Positions 9,001-16,735 of a stretch of 64,000 nt of DNA are shown here, one piece after another. Source of the stretch: JAXMAF01 sp046350555 (GTDB lineage: Bacteria > Planctomycetota > Phycisphaerae > Phycisphaerales > SM1A02); NCBI GenBank assembly GCA_046350555.1, contig JAXMAF010000016.1, positions 1 to 64,000 of the forward strand. The letters are read 5' to 3'. Each line of letters starts with the position of its first letter. Positions within the stretch are counted from its first letter, which is position 1. The translations under genes and the position numbers were made by a program. Below the pieces are notes generated by a model, which saw only the letters and a list, made by a program, of their open reading frames with translations, was not told where the DNA came from and did not search any database.

Positions 9001-9665
9001 AGATATCGGTGCTGGTGTCGGTGTCTCACGTCAGCGCCCATCGCGCTCATCGGCCTGCAGGTCCGCAGACGCAGCGGACGCTTCCTGATTCCCCGCGCGC
9101 CGAGCGCCTCGGCACGCCGCACGTGCACGCAACGGCCGCCGGCGCCGATGTCCCACGTGGCACTCCGTCGTGCGCCCAATGGCCCACAAGTCCGCGGCCG
9201 CAGCGGACGCTTCCTGATTCCCCGCGCGCTGCCGCCTCGGGCGCGTCGCACACGCACGCAAGAGCTGCCGGCGCCGATGTCCCACCGTAGGCGCCCATCG
9301 TGCGCCCAACGGCCCACGTCCGCGGCCGCGGAGCGAATGCTTCCTGATTCCCTGCAAGGCCGAGCGCCTCGGCACGCCGCACATGCACCCAAGAGCCGCG
9401 CTGATGTCCACCTCAGCGCCTATCGTGCGTCTACTGGCCTGCGTTCCGCGGCCGCGCAGCGGACGCTTCCTGATTCCCCGGGTGCCAGCGCCGCCTCGAG
9501 CGCGTCGCACACGCACGCAGCCGCGCTGCTGCCGATGTCCCACGGCACCTGTCGTTGCCCAATGGCCCGCAAGTCCGCGGCCGCAGCAGCGGACGCTTCC
9601 TGATTCCCCGTGCACCAGCGTCGGCAGCACGTTGCACATGCACGCAACGGCCGCGCCGTCGCCAC
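9001..9665. repeat. Array of five ~128-bp direct repeats between argF and argG
   Basis: The block CAGCGGACGCTTCCTGATTC recurs at about 9072, 9201, 9331 (diverged), 9457 and 9587, that is every 126-130 bp. Each unit also carries CGCACRTGCACGCAA, a GCCGATGTCCCAC block and a GCGCCCAATGGCCC...CGCGGCCGC block; the fifth unit is cut short by the end of argF. A partial unit precedes the first. Units 1 and 3 contain the perfect hairpin GCCGAG-CGC-CTCGGC. Leftward frames through it repeat GNQEA but look like repeat translation, not a gene. It fills nearly the whole 8872-9666 gap together with the heptamer array. Confidence 0.85.
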
Positions 9666-9666
9666 G

Positions 9667-10716
9667 CTACCGTCCGCTCCCCGGAACCAGATGCACCATC
9701 AACGCGTTCTGCGCGTGCAGGCGGTTCTCCGCCTGGTCGTAGACGGCGGAGTTGGGCGAGTCGATCACGTCGTCGGTGACCTCCTCGCCGCGATGCGCGG
9801 GAAGGCAGTGCATGAAGATCGCGTCGGGACCGGCCTTGGCCATCAGCGCACGGTTCACCTGGTACGGCGCGAAGAGCTCGAGCCGCGCTGCGCGCGATTC
9901 GGCGGCGGTCGGTTCGTAGCCCATCGAGAACCATGTGTCGGTGTAGACGGCGTGATGTCCGGCGACCGCGCCGGGATCGTCGGTGAGGCGGATCGTCGCG
10001 CCGGTGCGCGACGCGATCTGCTGCGCCTCGCGGAGGATCGCGACGGAACTGGGTGAATTACCGCAGCCCGGCGGCGCGACGAGGGTCAGCGTCGCGCCAG
10101 CCAGGGCCGCGGCATGCAGAAGGGAATGGGCGACGTTGTTGACGTCGCCGATGTAGGCGAGCTTGATCCGGCGAAGGTCGGCGTCGCCCGATGCGCCGGG
10201 CGAACCGTCGTGCGCACCGCTGCGCGCGCCGCGCTTGCCGGCGACGACGAACCGCTCGCGCAGCGTGAGGAAGTCGGCGAGCGCCTGGCACGGATGGTGC
10301 TGGTCGCAGAGCGCGTTCACGACCGGAACGGACGAGTGCTTCGCGAGCCCGACGATCGTCGAGTGGGAATAGACCCGCGCCACGATCGCCGCGAAGAAGC
10401 GGTCGAGGTTCCTGGCGTAGTCGGCGATCGACTCGCGCTCGCCGATGCGGCTCTTCGAGTGATCCATGTACATCGCATGGCCACCGAGCCGATTGACGCC
10501 GACCTCGAACGAGCACCGCGTGCGCAGCGAGTCCTTCTCGAAGAGCAGGATCACGCTCCGGCCATCGAGCTCGCGCCGATACGGCGCGGGGTCGCCCTTG
10601 ATCAGCGCCGCGGTCGTCAGGAGCCGCGCGAACTCGTCGGGCGCGACATCCGAGAGCGCGGTGAGGTGCCGCGTGCGAAGGGGGGCGAGGGGGGTAGGCG
10701 CGAGTGCGACGGGCAT
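9667..10716 (-). CDS. argF: Ornithine carbamoyltransferase
   Basis: 349 residues, longer than the usual 305-335 because of an insert around residues 162-180 (GKRGARSGAHDGS). Transfers the carbamoyl group from carbamoyl phosphate to ornithine, giving citrulline. Motifs: SLRTRCSFE (the carbamoyl-phosphate loop, normally S-T-R-T-R; here L replaces T), HPCQALAD (about 141-148) and the ornithine-site HCLPAHRGEE near residue 301. N-acetylornithine carbamoyltransferase is a less likely alternative. Third arg enzyme gene in the leftward cluster, 122 bp after argB, with a heptamer array in the gap. Confidence 0.95.
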   Translation of the reverse strand: MPVALAPTPLAPLRTRHLTALSDVAPDEFARLLTTAALIKGDPAPYRRELDGRSVILLFEKDSLRTRCSFEVGVNRLGGHAMYMDHSKSRIGERESIADYARNLDRFFAAIVARVYSHSTIVGLAKHSSVPVVNALCDQHHPCQALADFLTLRERFVVAGKRGARSGAHDGSPGASGDADLRRIKLAYIGDVNNVAHSLLHAAALAGATLTLVAPPGCGNSPSSVAILREAQQIASRTGATIRLTDDPGAVAGHHAVYTDTWFSMGYEPTAAESRAARLELFAPYQVNRALMAKAGPDAIFMHCLPAHRGEEVTDDVIDSPNSAVYDQAENRLHAQNALMVHLVPGSGR

Positions 10717-10743
10717 GGGGGCGGACGGGGGGGCGGGGGGAGG

Positions 10744-10785
10744 GGTTGCTGGTTACTGGTTACTGGTTACTGGTTACTGGTTTGC
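10744..10785. repeat. Heptanucleotide tandem array, GGTTACT x4-6
   Basis: Four perfect GGTTACT units (10751-10778) flanked by degenerate GGTTGCT and GGTTTGC units in the same 7-base phase, in the gap between argB and argF. Confidence 0.9.
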
Positions 10786-10838
10786 GGGTACGGGTCTGGG
10801 GTGGCGGTCGTTTTGGCCGACGCGCCGGTTGGGGTGGC

Positions 10839-11927
10839 TCAGCGGCCGCTTGTCCCCGTGAGGGCTTGCGCGCACGAGGCGAGCGCGGGAAGCTCCGGCT
10901 CGTCCAACAGGGCGCCCGACGTCGAGGCCGGGGGAAGCACGCGCGTCCCGGCGCGCTCGCCGCGGCCGATGCGAAGCAGGTCGTCGGGGTTGTTCCACGA
11001 GGCGATCGTCGCGGCGATGCCCGCGGTGCGCGCCGCGTCGAGCGCGCCGCGCACCTTCGGGATCATGCCTCCGGTGATGACCCCCTCGGCGATCAGCCGT
11101 TCGATCGACGCGGCGTCGAGCGACTCGATCACGCGGCCATCGGCGCCGCGCACACCGGGAACATCGGTGAGCAGAAGGAGGCCGCTGGCGCCGATCAGCC
11201 CGGCGATGCCCGCGGCGGCCTCGTCGGCGTTGACGTTGAGCGGCTCGCCATCGTCGTCGAGGCCGATCGAGCAGAGCACGGGAAGGAAGTCAGCGCCGAG
11301 CAGCGCGTCGACGACCTTCGCGTCCCCGCCGACGATCTCGCCGACGCAGCCCGGATCGAACGAGAATCGCTTCGTCCGGCGCACGCGACAAAGTCCGCCG
11401 TCGCCGAGGCAGAGCCCCACCGCCGGCGCGCCGACGCTGCGGAGCCAACCGACCAGGGCCGTGTTCACGGTGCCTGCGAGCACCGAGACGATGTCGTCGA
11501 TCTGATCCGGCGGCGTGACGCGGATGCCGTCCCGCCGCTGCGTGACGTGGCCGAGACGCGCAAGCTGCCGATCGACCATCGCCGCGCCGCCATGCACCAG
11601 GACCAGCCCCGCGGGATGCGCCTCGTGCATCGCACACAGCGCATCCCAGAGCTCCGGTGACTTCGCGGGATCGTCGACCGCCGCGCCACCGAGCTTCACG
11701 ACCAATGGACCAGCCGCGCCACTGCCGCCGCCCGCGCCATGAGTCATCGGGCTGATCGGGCTGGTCGGTGTGATCGGTGTGATCGGTGTGATCGGTGTGA
11801 TCGGGCTGATCGTCGTGCTCGGCGCGTTCGAGACGTTCGGCGCGCTCGAGGCCCCGAGCGTGCCGGAAGCGCCGAGCCCGCCCGACGAGACGTCGTGGAA
11901 GCGTGCGACCGGGAATCGATTCGACAT
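10839..11927 (-). CDS. argB: Acetylglutamate kinase with low-complexity N-terminal extension
   Basis: Amino-acid-kinase fold: LVVKLGGAAV, LVHGGAAMVD, GDGGLCRVRR, LNVNADEAAAGIA and GGMIPKVRGALDA are visible in the expected order. It phosphorylates N-acetylglutamate in the second step of arginine synthesis. The 362-residue reading starts with the ATG at 11927, directly abutting the argC stop TAG (11928-11930). Its first 60 residues are a repetitive tail ((ITP)n) encoded by a nonamer repeat. The catalytic part begins after MTHGAGG, so the ATG at 11747 is an alternative start giving about 302 residues, nearer to the family length. Order argC-argB is conserved widely. Confidence 0.95.
   Translation of the reverse strand: MSNRFPVARFHDVSSGGLGASGTLGASSAPNVSNAPSTTISPITPITPITPITPTSPISPMTHGAGGGSGAAGPLVVKLGGAAVDDPAKSPELWDALCAMHEAHPAGLVLVHGGAAMVDRQLARLGHVTQRRDGIRVTPPDQIDDIVSVLAGTVNTALVGWLRSVGAPAVGLCLGDGGLCRVRRTKRFSFDPGCVGEIVGGDAKVVDALLGADFLPVLCSIGLDDDGEPLNVNADEAAAGIAGLIGASGLLLLTDVPGVRGADGRVIESLDAASIERLIAEGVITGGMIPKVRGALDAARTAGIAATIASWNNPDDLLRIGRGERAGTRVLPPASTSGALLDEPELPALASCAQALTGTSGR
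11751..11813. repeat. Nonamer tandem repeat in the argB N-terminal extension
   Basis: Seven 9-base units (TGTGATCGG x4, flanked by GCTGATCGG, GCTGGTCGG and GCTGATCGT). In the leftward argB frame they encode a run of ITP/ISP tripeptides. The unit length keeps the frame, so copy-number change would only lengthen or shorten the tail. Confidence 0.9.
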
Positions 11928-13133
11928 CTACAACCCCTCGCTTTCGCCGGCCCCGAGAAGACCCGAGGTCTCCTCGCAACCGAGGCGGATGTTCATGCAC
12001 TGGATCGCCTGGCCCGCGGCGCCCTTGACGAGGTTGTCGATGGCGCTGACCAGGACCAGATGCCCGTCCACCGGATCGACCGCATACGAGATGTCGCAGC
12101 AGTTGGTTCCGCGCACCGCGTTCACCGATGGCCACATGGGCGCCGCGCGCCCGCTGGGGTCCGCGAGGAGCCGCACGAACGGCTCGCGCCCATACGCCCG
12201 CTCGAGGATCGCGCCGACCTGCGCCGCGTCCACGCCGTCGGCGAGCGTCGCGTGCATCGTCGCGAGGATGCCGCGGTCGTAGGGGCCGAGGTGAGGCGTG
12301 AAGATCGTCGCCGTGCCGGCGTGCAGGTCGATCTCCGGGGTGTGTCGGTGCTTCAGCACGCCGTACGGCTGCACGCTGACCTCGCAGAAGTGCGAGCGCA
12401 GGTCGGCGCTGCGGCCAGCGCCGCTCACGCCGCTGATGGCGTCGATGATCGGGCGCGGCGACGAACGGATCGCCTTCGCCTCGACGAGGGGGCGCAGGGC
12501 GAGGATCGCCGCGGTCGGATAGCAGCCGGGATTCGCAACGAGCTTCGCCGTTCGAAGCTGCGGCCGCGCGTGTTCCGCGAGCCCGTAGACGGCGCTCGCG
12601 AGCAGGTCCGGTCGCGCGTGCGCGAAGCCGTAGTGCTTCGGGTACGCAGAGGCGTCCCGCAGGCGGAACGCGCCCGAGAGATCGATGACCAGCGGCGCGC
12701 GTTCGCCCGACTCGTCCAGGAGCGCCGGCGCCAGCTCGTGGCTGACCTCGTTGGGCGTCGCGAGGAAGACGACGTCGGGCCGCGTGGCCAGCACCGCCTC
12801 GACGCTGGTCGGCAGGATGTCCAGATCGACGCGCTTGGCGAAGCGAGGGAAGATCGAAGCGAACGACGCGACCGCGCCCTCGCCGCCGCGCTTCGCCGAA
12901 GCGAAGACACCGACGATCTCGGCGCGCGAATGGCCGAGCAGCAGCCGGACGAGCTCCGCGCCGCTGTAGCCGCCGGCGCCGACGATGGCGCACCGCGCGA
13001 CGGCGTTCGCGCCGGCGGGGGCGGGCACCGCCGCCGGATGGGTCGATGGACCGGTGCCGGGACTGGCCGCGGGGCCGTTCATGGACGCCGTCGCGGTCCG
13101 CGCCGTCGAGGTTGATCGAGCGGTGGTGGTCAT
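11928..13133 (-). CDS. argC: N-acetyl-gamma-glutamyl-phosphate reductase
   Basis: 401 residues. NADPH-dependent reduction of N-acetylglutamyl phosphate to the semialdehyde, third step of arginine synthesis. Rossmann start CAIVGAGGYSGAELVRLL (about 48-65), active-site cysteine in VANPGCYPTAAI (about 198-209), ISGVSGAGR, and a typical C-terminal AIDNLVKGAAGQAIQCMN. The first ~45 residues are Ala/Pro/Thr-rich and not part of the fold, so a start further in is possible; the chosen ATG at 13133 overlaps the argR stop by four bases, which supports translational coupling. An argD and an argJ/argA are not in the window. Confidence 0.96.
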   Translation of the reverse strand: MTTTARSTSTARTATASMNGPAASPGTGPSTHPAAVPAPAGANAVARCAIVGAGGYSGAELVRLLLGHSRAEIVGVFASAKRGGEGAVASFASIFPRFAKRVDLDILPTSVEAVLATRPDVVFLATPNEVSHELAPALLDESGERAPLVIDLSGAFRLRDASAYPKHYGFAHARPDLLASAVYGLAEHARPQLRTAKLVANPGCYPTAAILALRPLVEAKAIRSSPRPIIDAISGVSGAGRSADLRSHFCEVSVQPYGVLKHRHTPEIDLHAGTATIFTPHLGPYDRGILATMHATLADGVDAAQVGAILERAYGREPFVRLLADPSGRAAPMWPSVNAVRGTNCCDISYAVDPVDGHLVLVSAIDNLVKGAAGQAIQCMNIRLGCEETSGLLGAGESEGL

Positions 13134-13774
13134 GCGTGACCGACGAAGGGTCGGCGCGGAGCGTGCGAGGTGCGAGGAGCGAGGACGGCGCGCGGGCCGG
13201 CGAGATCGTCGTCGGAAGCCGGGGCGTCCCTCGCCGGGGGCTGGTTGCGTCGGGCGGGGATGCGCGACGTCGATGGCGCCGAGCGACGCTCGGGGAACTC
13301 GAAGGCGTCGTCGCCGACGTCAGCGCCGGACGCGATCTTCCGCAGGAGCGCGGCGAGGCGCGCCGCGAGCGCCGCGTCGCGCGTCGCCACGAAGATCGTG
13401 TCGTCGCCGGCGATCGTGCCGAGCACGCCGTCGATCCGGGCGTTGTCGAGCGCGAGGCCGACCGGCTGCGCGCGCCCGGGACCGGTCCGGATGACGGCGA
13501 GCGGACCCGTGGCATCCGCCGAGACGACGTACTGCCGCGCCAACTGACGAAGCTCCGCCCGCGCCGGGGCGGCGGCGACCGGCGCTTCGGGCAGCAGGTA
13601 GCCATCGGGCCCCTTCACGACCCCCAGCGCGTGCAGATCGCGCGAAAGCGTCGCCTGCTCGGCGCGCACGCCCTGCTGGCGCAGGCGACGCCGCAGCTCG
13701 TCCTGGCTGTGGACGCGATCGGCGCGGAGCAGTTCGCGGATCAGCCGGCGGCGATGTTCGGGGGAGACGGACAC
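13130..13774 (-). CDS. argR: Arginine repressor
   Basis: 214 residues from a GTG at 13774. The N-terminal winged helix (RRRLIRELLRADRVHSQDEL, then ATLSRDLHALG) and the C-terminal oligomerisation/arginine-binding core (LDNARIDGVLGTIAGDDTIF) are those of ArgR/AhrC. The family binds ARG boxes as a hexamer when arginine is present. The protein has about 50 extra C-terminal residues that are Arg/Ala/Pro-rich and probably disordered. It is the first gene of the cluster, overlaps argC by four bases, and is preceded by a candidate self-operator. Being at the head of the operon it controls suggests autoregulation. Confidence 0.93.
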   Translation of the reverse strand: MSVSPEHRRRLIRELLRADRVHSQDELRRRLRQQGVRAEQATLSRDLHALGVVKGPDGYLLPEAPVAAAPARAELRQLARQYVVSADATGPLAVIRTGPGRAQPVGLALDNARIDGVLGTIAGDDTIFVATRDAALAARLAALLRKIASGADVGDDAFEFPERRSAPSTSRIPARRNQPPARDAPASDDDLAGPRAVLAPRTSHAPRRPFVGHA

Positions 13775-13810
13775 GATGCATGATTATTCACGACTGTGAA
13801 TAAAAGTCAA
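13775..13810 (-). promoter_or_regulatory. Candidate argR promoter with embedded ArgR operator
   Basis: On the minus strand: TTGACT (13810-13805), a 16-base spacer, then AATAAT (13788-13783), a good sigma-70-like pair. The spacer and -10 carry a perfect inverted repeat ATTCAC-AGTC-GTGAAT (13801-13786), and TGAATAATCATGCA (13790-13777) differs by one base from the ARG-box half-site pattern TGAAT-N4-ATTCA. A second ATTCA half-site lies 20 bp upstream. The start point would fall within a few bases of the GTG, so the mRNA may be leaderless. All AT-rich sequence of the region is concentrated here. Confidence 0.65.
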
Positions 13811-13940
13811 GGGCCTTCGGACGCGATGGCGCTCAAGGCCGTCCGACGTCCGCGCGGCGGCGCCGCGGCCGCGGAAGGCGCGGAGGAGAGGGATGGGCCA
13901 CGGACGGCCGCGGAATACGCGGGGATGAGCTGGGGATTGG

Positions 13941-14037
13941 GGATCGCGGATCAGGGATCTGAGATCGGGGATCTGAGATCTGAGATCTGAGATCTGAGAT
14001 CTGAGATCTGGGATCTGGGATCTGAGATCTGGGATGC
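13941..14037. repeat. Heptanucleotide tandem array, RGATCTG x~14
   Basis: About 14 seven-base units in one phase (AGATCTG or GGATCTG, degenerate at both ends). It occupies most of the 345-bp gap between argR and the next gene (13775-14119). Apart from the argR promoter and this array I see nothing else in the gap. Confidence 0.9.
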
Positions 14038-14119
14038 AGCCGCCGTTCCAGCCCAGTGGACGCGCAAGGCGGCGACACTCGAGCAGCGGGTGGAACCCGC
14101 GTCGCACCACGACGGGGCC

Positions 14120-14539
14120 TCACCCCGCCTCCGCCAGGACCTCGTTCATCGCCCGATTCACCGCCGTCTGCGCTTCCTTCGCCGATCCACCCCACATCGG
14201 CGGCGCGCCGTGCCAGCGCCACGTGTCGATGACGATCGTGCGCTGCCGGCGCTCGGCGTCGCCCCACGGCACGATGCGCACGACGATCGTCCGTGGCTCG
14301 TTCTCGCGGCTTCCCTCCGGCGGGTAGCGCAGGAACGTCAGCTCCAGCTCCTCCGGCTCGAGGTCCACGCGGGCGACCTTCGCCTCCTCGGTCGCGCCGG
14401 CACGCGTCATCGCCTCCCGGACGGCGTGCAAGGCCGCGTCCGACGTGCCCGTCGTCACGAAGTTGGTGCAGCCGCCCGCCGAAAGAAGCGCCGCCAGCGG
14501 AACGAGCCGGACGGAACGGGCGAGGCGAGCGTTGCGCAT
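14120..14539 (-). CDS. Putative lipoprotein of unknown function
   Basis: 139 residues from the ATG at 14539. The N-terminus RLARSVRLVPLAALLSAGGC is a lipoprotein signal with lipobox LSAGGC, so the mature protein should be lipidated on Cys and membrane-anchored. The mature part contains a short predicted beta-rich stretch (KVARVDLEPEELELTFLRYP; TIVVRIVPWGDAERRQRTIV) and a helical end. No family recognised. The frame stays open upstream to 14587, but the lipobox position favours 14539. It lies 55 bp downstream of the L,D-transpeptidase on the same strand, so a shared cell-envelope role is possible. Confidence 0.65.
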   Translation of the reverse strand: MRNARLARSVRLVPLAALLSAGGCTNFVTTGTSDAALHAVREAMTRAGATEEAKVARVDLEPEELELTFLRYPPEGSRENEPRTIVVRIVPWGDAERRQRTIVIDTWRWHGAPPMWGGSAKEAQTAVNRAMNEVLAEAG

Positions 14540-14594
14540 CGTGCGGGACTCATCGTGCGGAGACTTGTGCTCCGAGCGCCGGCCCATCGACCCA

Positions 14595-15947
14595 TCACTC
14601 CACGATGGCGATCGTCGAGTTGGGCTCGGTCAGGAGTTCGTACACCAGCGAGATGTCGGCCGAAAGCATGCGCACACAGCCCATCGACGCCTGGTGGCCG
14701 ACCGATGCGGGATCGATCGTGCCGTGGATGCCGTACGCCTCGATCGAGGCGTTCGCCTCGTCCGTGCCCATGATCCCGATCCAGTATTCGCCGAGCGGAT
14801 TGGCGGGATCGTCGGGCTTGAAGTGCTCGCCCGTGCGCGGGTTCGTCCACGCGGGGTTCACCAGCTTGCTCTTCGGTCGCACCTTGAAGTGGCCCGTCGG
14901 GGTCGAGTTGTACTCGCCCAGGCCGACCGGGAAGCTCGCGACATAGACGCGCTGCGCGCCCTCGCCGAGGAAGAGATCCATGCGGAACTCGCTCTTGTCG
15001 ACGACCGCGTGGAATGCGCCCGGAACGAGCTTGATCGTCTGACCCGAGCGCAGCTTGCGTTCATCGGCCACGCCGTTGATGCGCTTCAGGAAGCGCCAAT
15101 CGGCCTCGAGACCCTGGCTCTTCGCGATCCGGTCGAGCGAATCGCCCTGCTGCACGACGTACGTTCGCGCGAACGGATCGCCTGGAACAACCGTCGACGA
15201 GAAGAGGATCGAACGGTTGATCGCCGCAGCCGCCTCGCGCGCCCGCGCATGCTCGGCGGGCGAGAGCCGCGGGTCGACGACGAGCGCCGTGAGCTGCCGC
15301 CGCGCTTCGAGCGGATCGCGCTGCGCCAGCGCCATCGCCTTCGCCAGTGGTTCCGGCGTGGCCACGACACGATCGCCATCGCCGGCAGGCGGCGTCGAGG
15401 GGCTCGTCGTGCCTGACGGCGCGGCGCCGGCGGGTGGCGCGGCGCCAGCGGACGGCGGCGCCGGAGCCGGCGAGCTTGGCGGCTGGGGATTCGACGGCGC
15501 GGAGCGCCCCGACGCTGAGCCCGCGGATGGTGAACCAGCGGACGGGGAACCGCTCGAAGTCGAGCCGCCCGAGGGCAGGTTGCCCGAAGGTGAACCGGAC
15601 GAGGGCGGGCGTCGGCCATCGCCCAGGTTCAACACGCCATTTGGATCGTTCGTTCGCGGCGTTGCGGCGGCCGGTCTTCCGGTCTTCGACGGGTTCGCAG
15701 CCGCGGAACCCGCATCGCCAGACGCACGCCGCGCCTCGTCGCCGGCGTCCGCCGGCTTCTCCGAGGACTGCTCCGCCGCGCCGCCTGCATGGCCTGCGCC
15801 CCAGCCGCGCGCGAAGAACCACGTCGCGGCGCCGACCAGGGCGATGGCCGGCAGCACGTACAGCCACCGCCGGCGGCCGCGGCGCCGCTCGTTGGTCATG
15901 TACCGCCATCGATTGGCGGGGCGGGGCATTTGACTGATCAGCACCAT
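14595..15947 (-). CDS. Membrane-anchored LysM / L,D-transpeptidase (YkuD)
   Basis: 450 residues from the ATG at 15947, which has GGAGG seven bases upstream; the frame stays open much further but there overlaps the next gene. Order: short Arg-rich cytoplasmic end, one membrane helix (RRWLYVLPAIALVGAATWFF, about residues 27-46), a long Ser/Pro/Gly/Ala linker (about 60-190), a helical segment, a LysM domain (YVVQQGDSLDRIAKSQGLEA) and a C-terminal YkuD domain with the catalytic HGT and SMGCVRM (nucleophile Cys). Enzymes of this type cross-link peptidoglycan stems through 3-3 bonds or attach proteins to it, acting outside the cytoplasmic membrane. LysM binds glycan strands. Confidence 0.9.
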   Translation of the reverse strand: MVLISQMPRPANRWRYMTNERRRGRRRWLYVLPAIALVGAATWFFARGWGAGHAGGAAEQSSEKPADAGDEARRASGDAGSAAANPSKTGRPAAATPRTNDPNGVLNLGDGRRPPSSGSPSGNLPSGGSTSSGSPSAGSPSAGSASGRSAPSNPQPPSSPAPAPPSAGAAPPAGAAPSGTTSPSTPPAGDGDRVVATPEPLAKAMALAQRDPLEARRQLTALVVDPRLSPAEHARAREAAAAINRSILFSSTVVPGDPFARTYVVQQGDSLDRIAKSQGLEADWRFLKRINGVADERKLRSGQTIKLVPGAFHAVVDKSEFRMDLFLGEGAQRVYVASFPVGLGEYNSTPTGHFKVRPKSKLVNPAWTNPRTGEHFKPDDPANPLGEYWIGIMGTDEANASIEAYGIHGTIDPASVGHQASMGCVRMLSADISLVYELLTEPNSTIAIVE

Positions 15948-16114
15948 CCGTGGTCCTCCATGACGACGGTCGGGCGGTTGCGGGGACGCACGCCCGCGGC
16001 GTGCTCGACGTTGGACATCGCGGCGCGGCGTCGCCAACCGTGGCGTATCAGCCAGCCATGGGTTGCGAACGCGGTCCGCCTGCGGACTACTCCTGGCGCG
16101 GGTCCTTGGGCGAA

Positions 16115-16722
16115 TCATCCTGCTGCGCCCTCGCCCGGCCGCGCGGCAGTGTATGTCAACCGGCGCTCGGTCACCACGACGTCCACGCGACGATCGTGCG
16201 GATCGGCGGGAACCTCGTCGATGAAGCGCCTCGAAGGCGACCCCCACGCTGAGGGTCGCCGGCGGAAGCGCAGCAGGAAGCGGTCGTGAAGCCGCCGCCG
16301 CGGCCGATTCGACGGCCGGCGGCGTCGAACGCCAGCCCCGGCACCAGGATGACGTCGACCTGGTCGGTCGACACCGGCCACCACCTCCGCGGGCGGAGCA
16401 CCCCCATCGCGTCCACCTCGAACTCGTCGCGCTCCACCGACGAGACGCCCGCCGGTTCGATCGTGCGCGCCGCGCGATCGGTCCGCGGCACGACCAGGTG
16501 GCCGCCGGCGGCGAGAAAGCGCCGGGCGAACGGCAGGACATCCACCTCGGTCCGAAGCGGCATGTAGATCATCACCATGGCGGCGGCGACGATCCGGTCG
16601 AAGGCGGCGAGCCGCTCGCAGATCGCTCGCGACGAGGCTTCGCGAGCCTCCGGGGTCATCGCGGCGAGCGACGCGCGCATGCGTGCGCGGAGCACCACCT
16701 TCGGATCGTGGGACGTCGACAT
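16115..16722 (-). pseudogene. 5-formyltetrahydrofolate cyclo-ligase, frameshifted
   Basis: Starts at the ATG at 16722 with GGGGAG upstream. The first ~140 residues read cleanly (VVLRARMRASLAAMTPEAR; RTEVDVLPFARRFLAAGGHL; VDVILVPGLAFDAAGRRIGR). At about 16288 the conserved GGGFYDRF signature breaks: the frame gives GGGFTTAS, while the next frame gives DRFLLRFRRR. A third frame supplies GVAFEAL and the second frame resumes RFIDEVPADPHDRRVDVVV, stopping at 16115. At least three indels therefore lie in about 80 bases. The family converts 5-formyl-THF to methenyl-THF with ATP. Either a recent pseudogene or consensus errors; the otherwise intact protein text favours the latter. Stop of rarA lies 13 bp upstream. 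Confidence 0.8.
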
Positions 16723-16735
16723 GATCGCTCCCCGC

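Noticed and set aside
9031..9639. A repeat protein with recurring GNQEAS motif
   Set aside because: It is the translation of the 128-bp DNA repeat; the frame shifts between units (126, 129 and 130 bp), so no selection for coding is visible.
9001..9665. CRISPR array
   Set aside because: Units of ~128 bp are too long and too degenerate; there are no unique spacers of constant length and no cas genes nearby.
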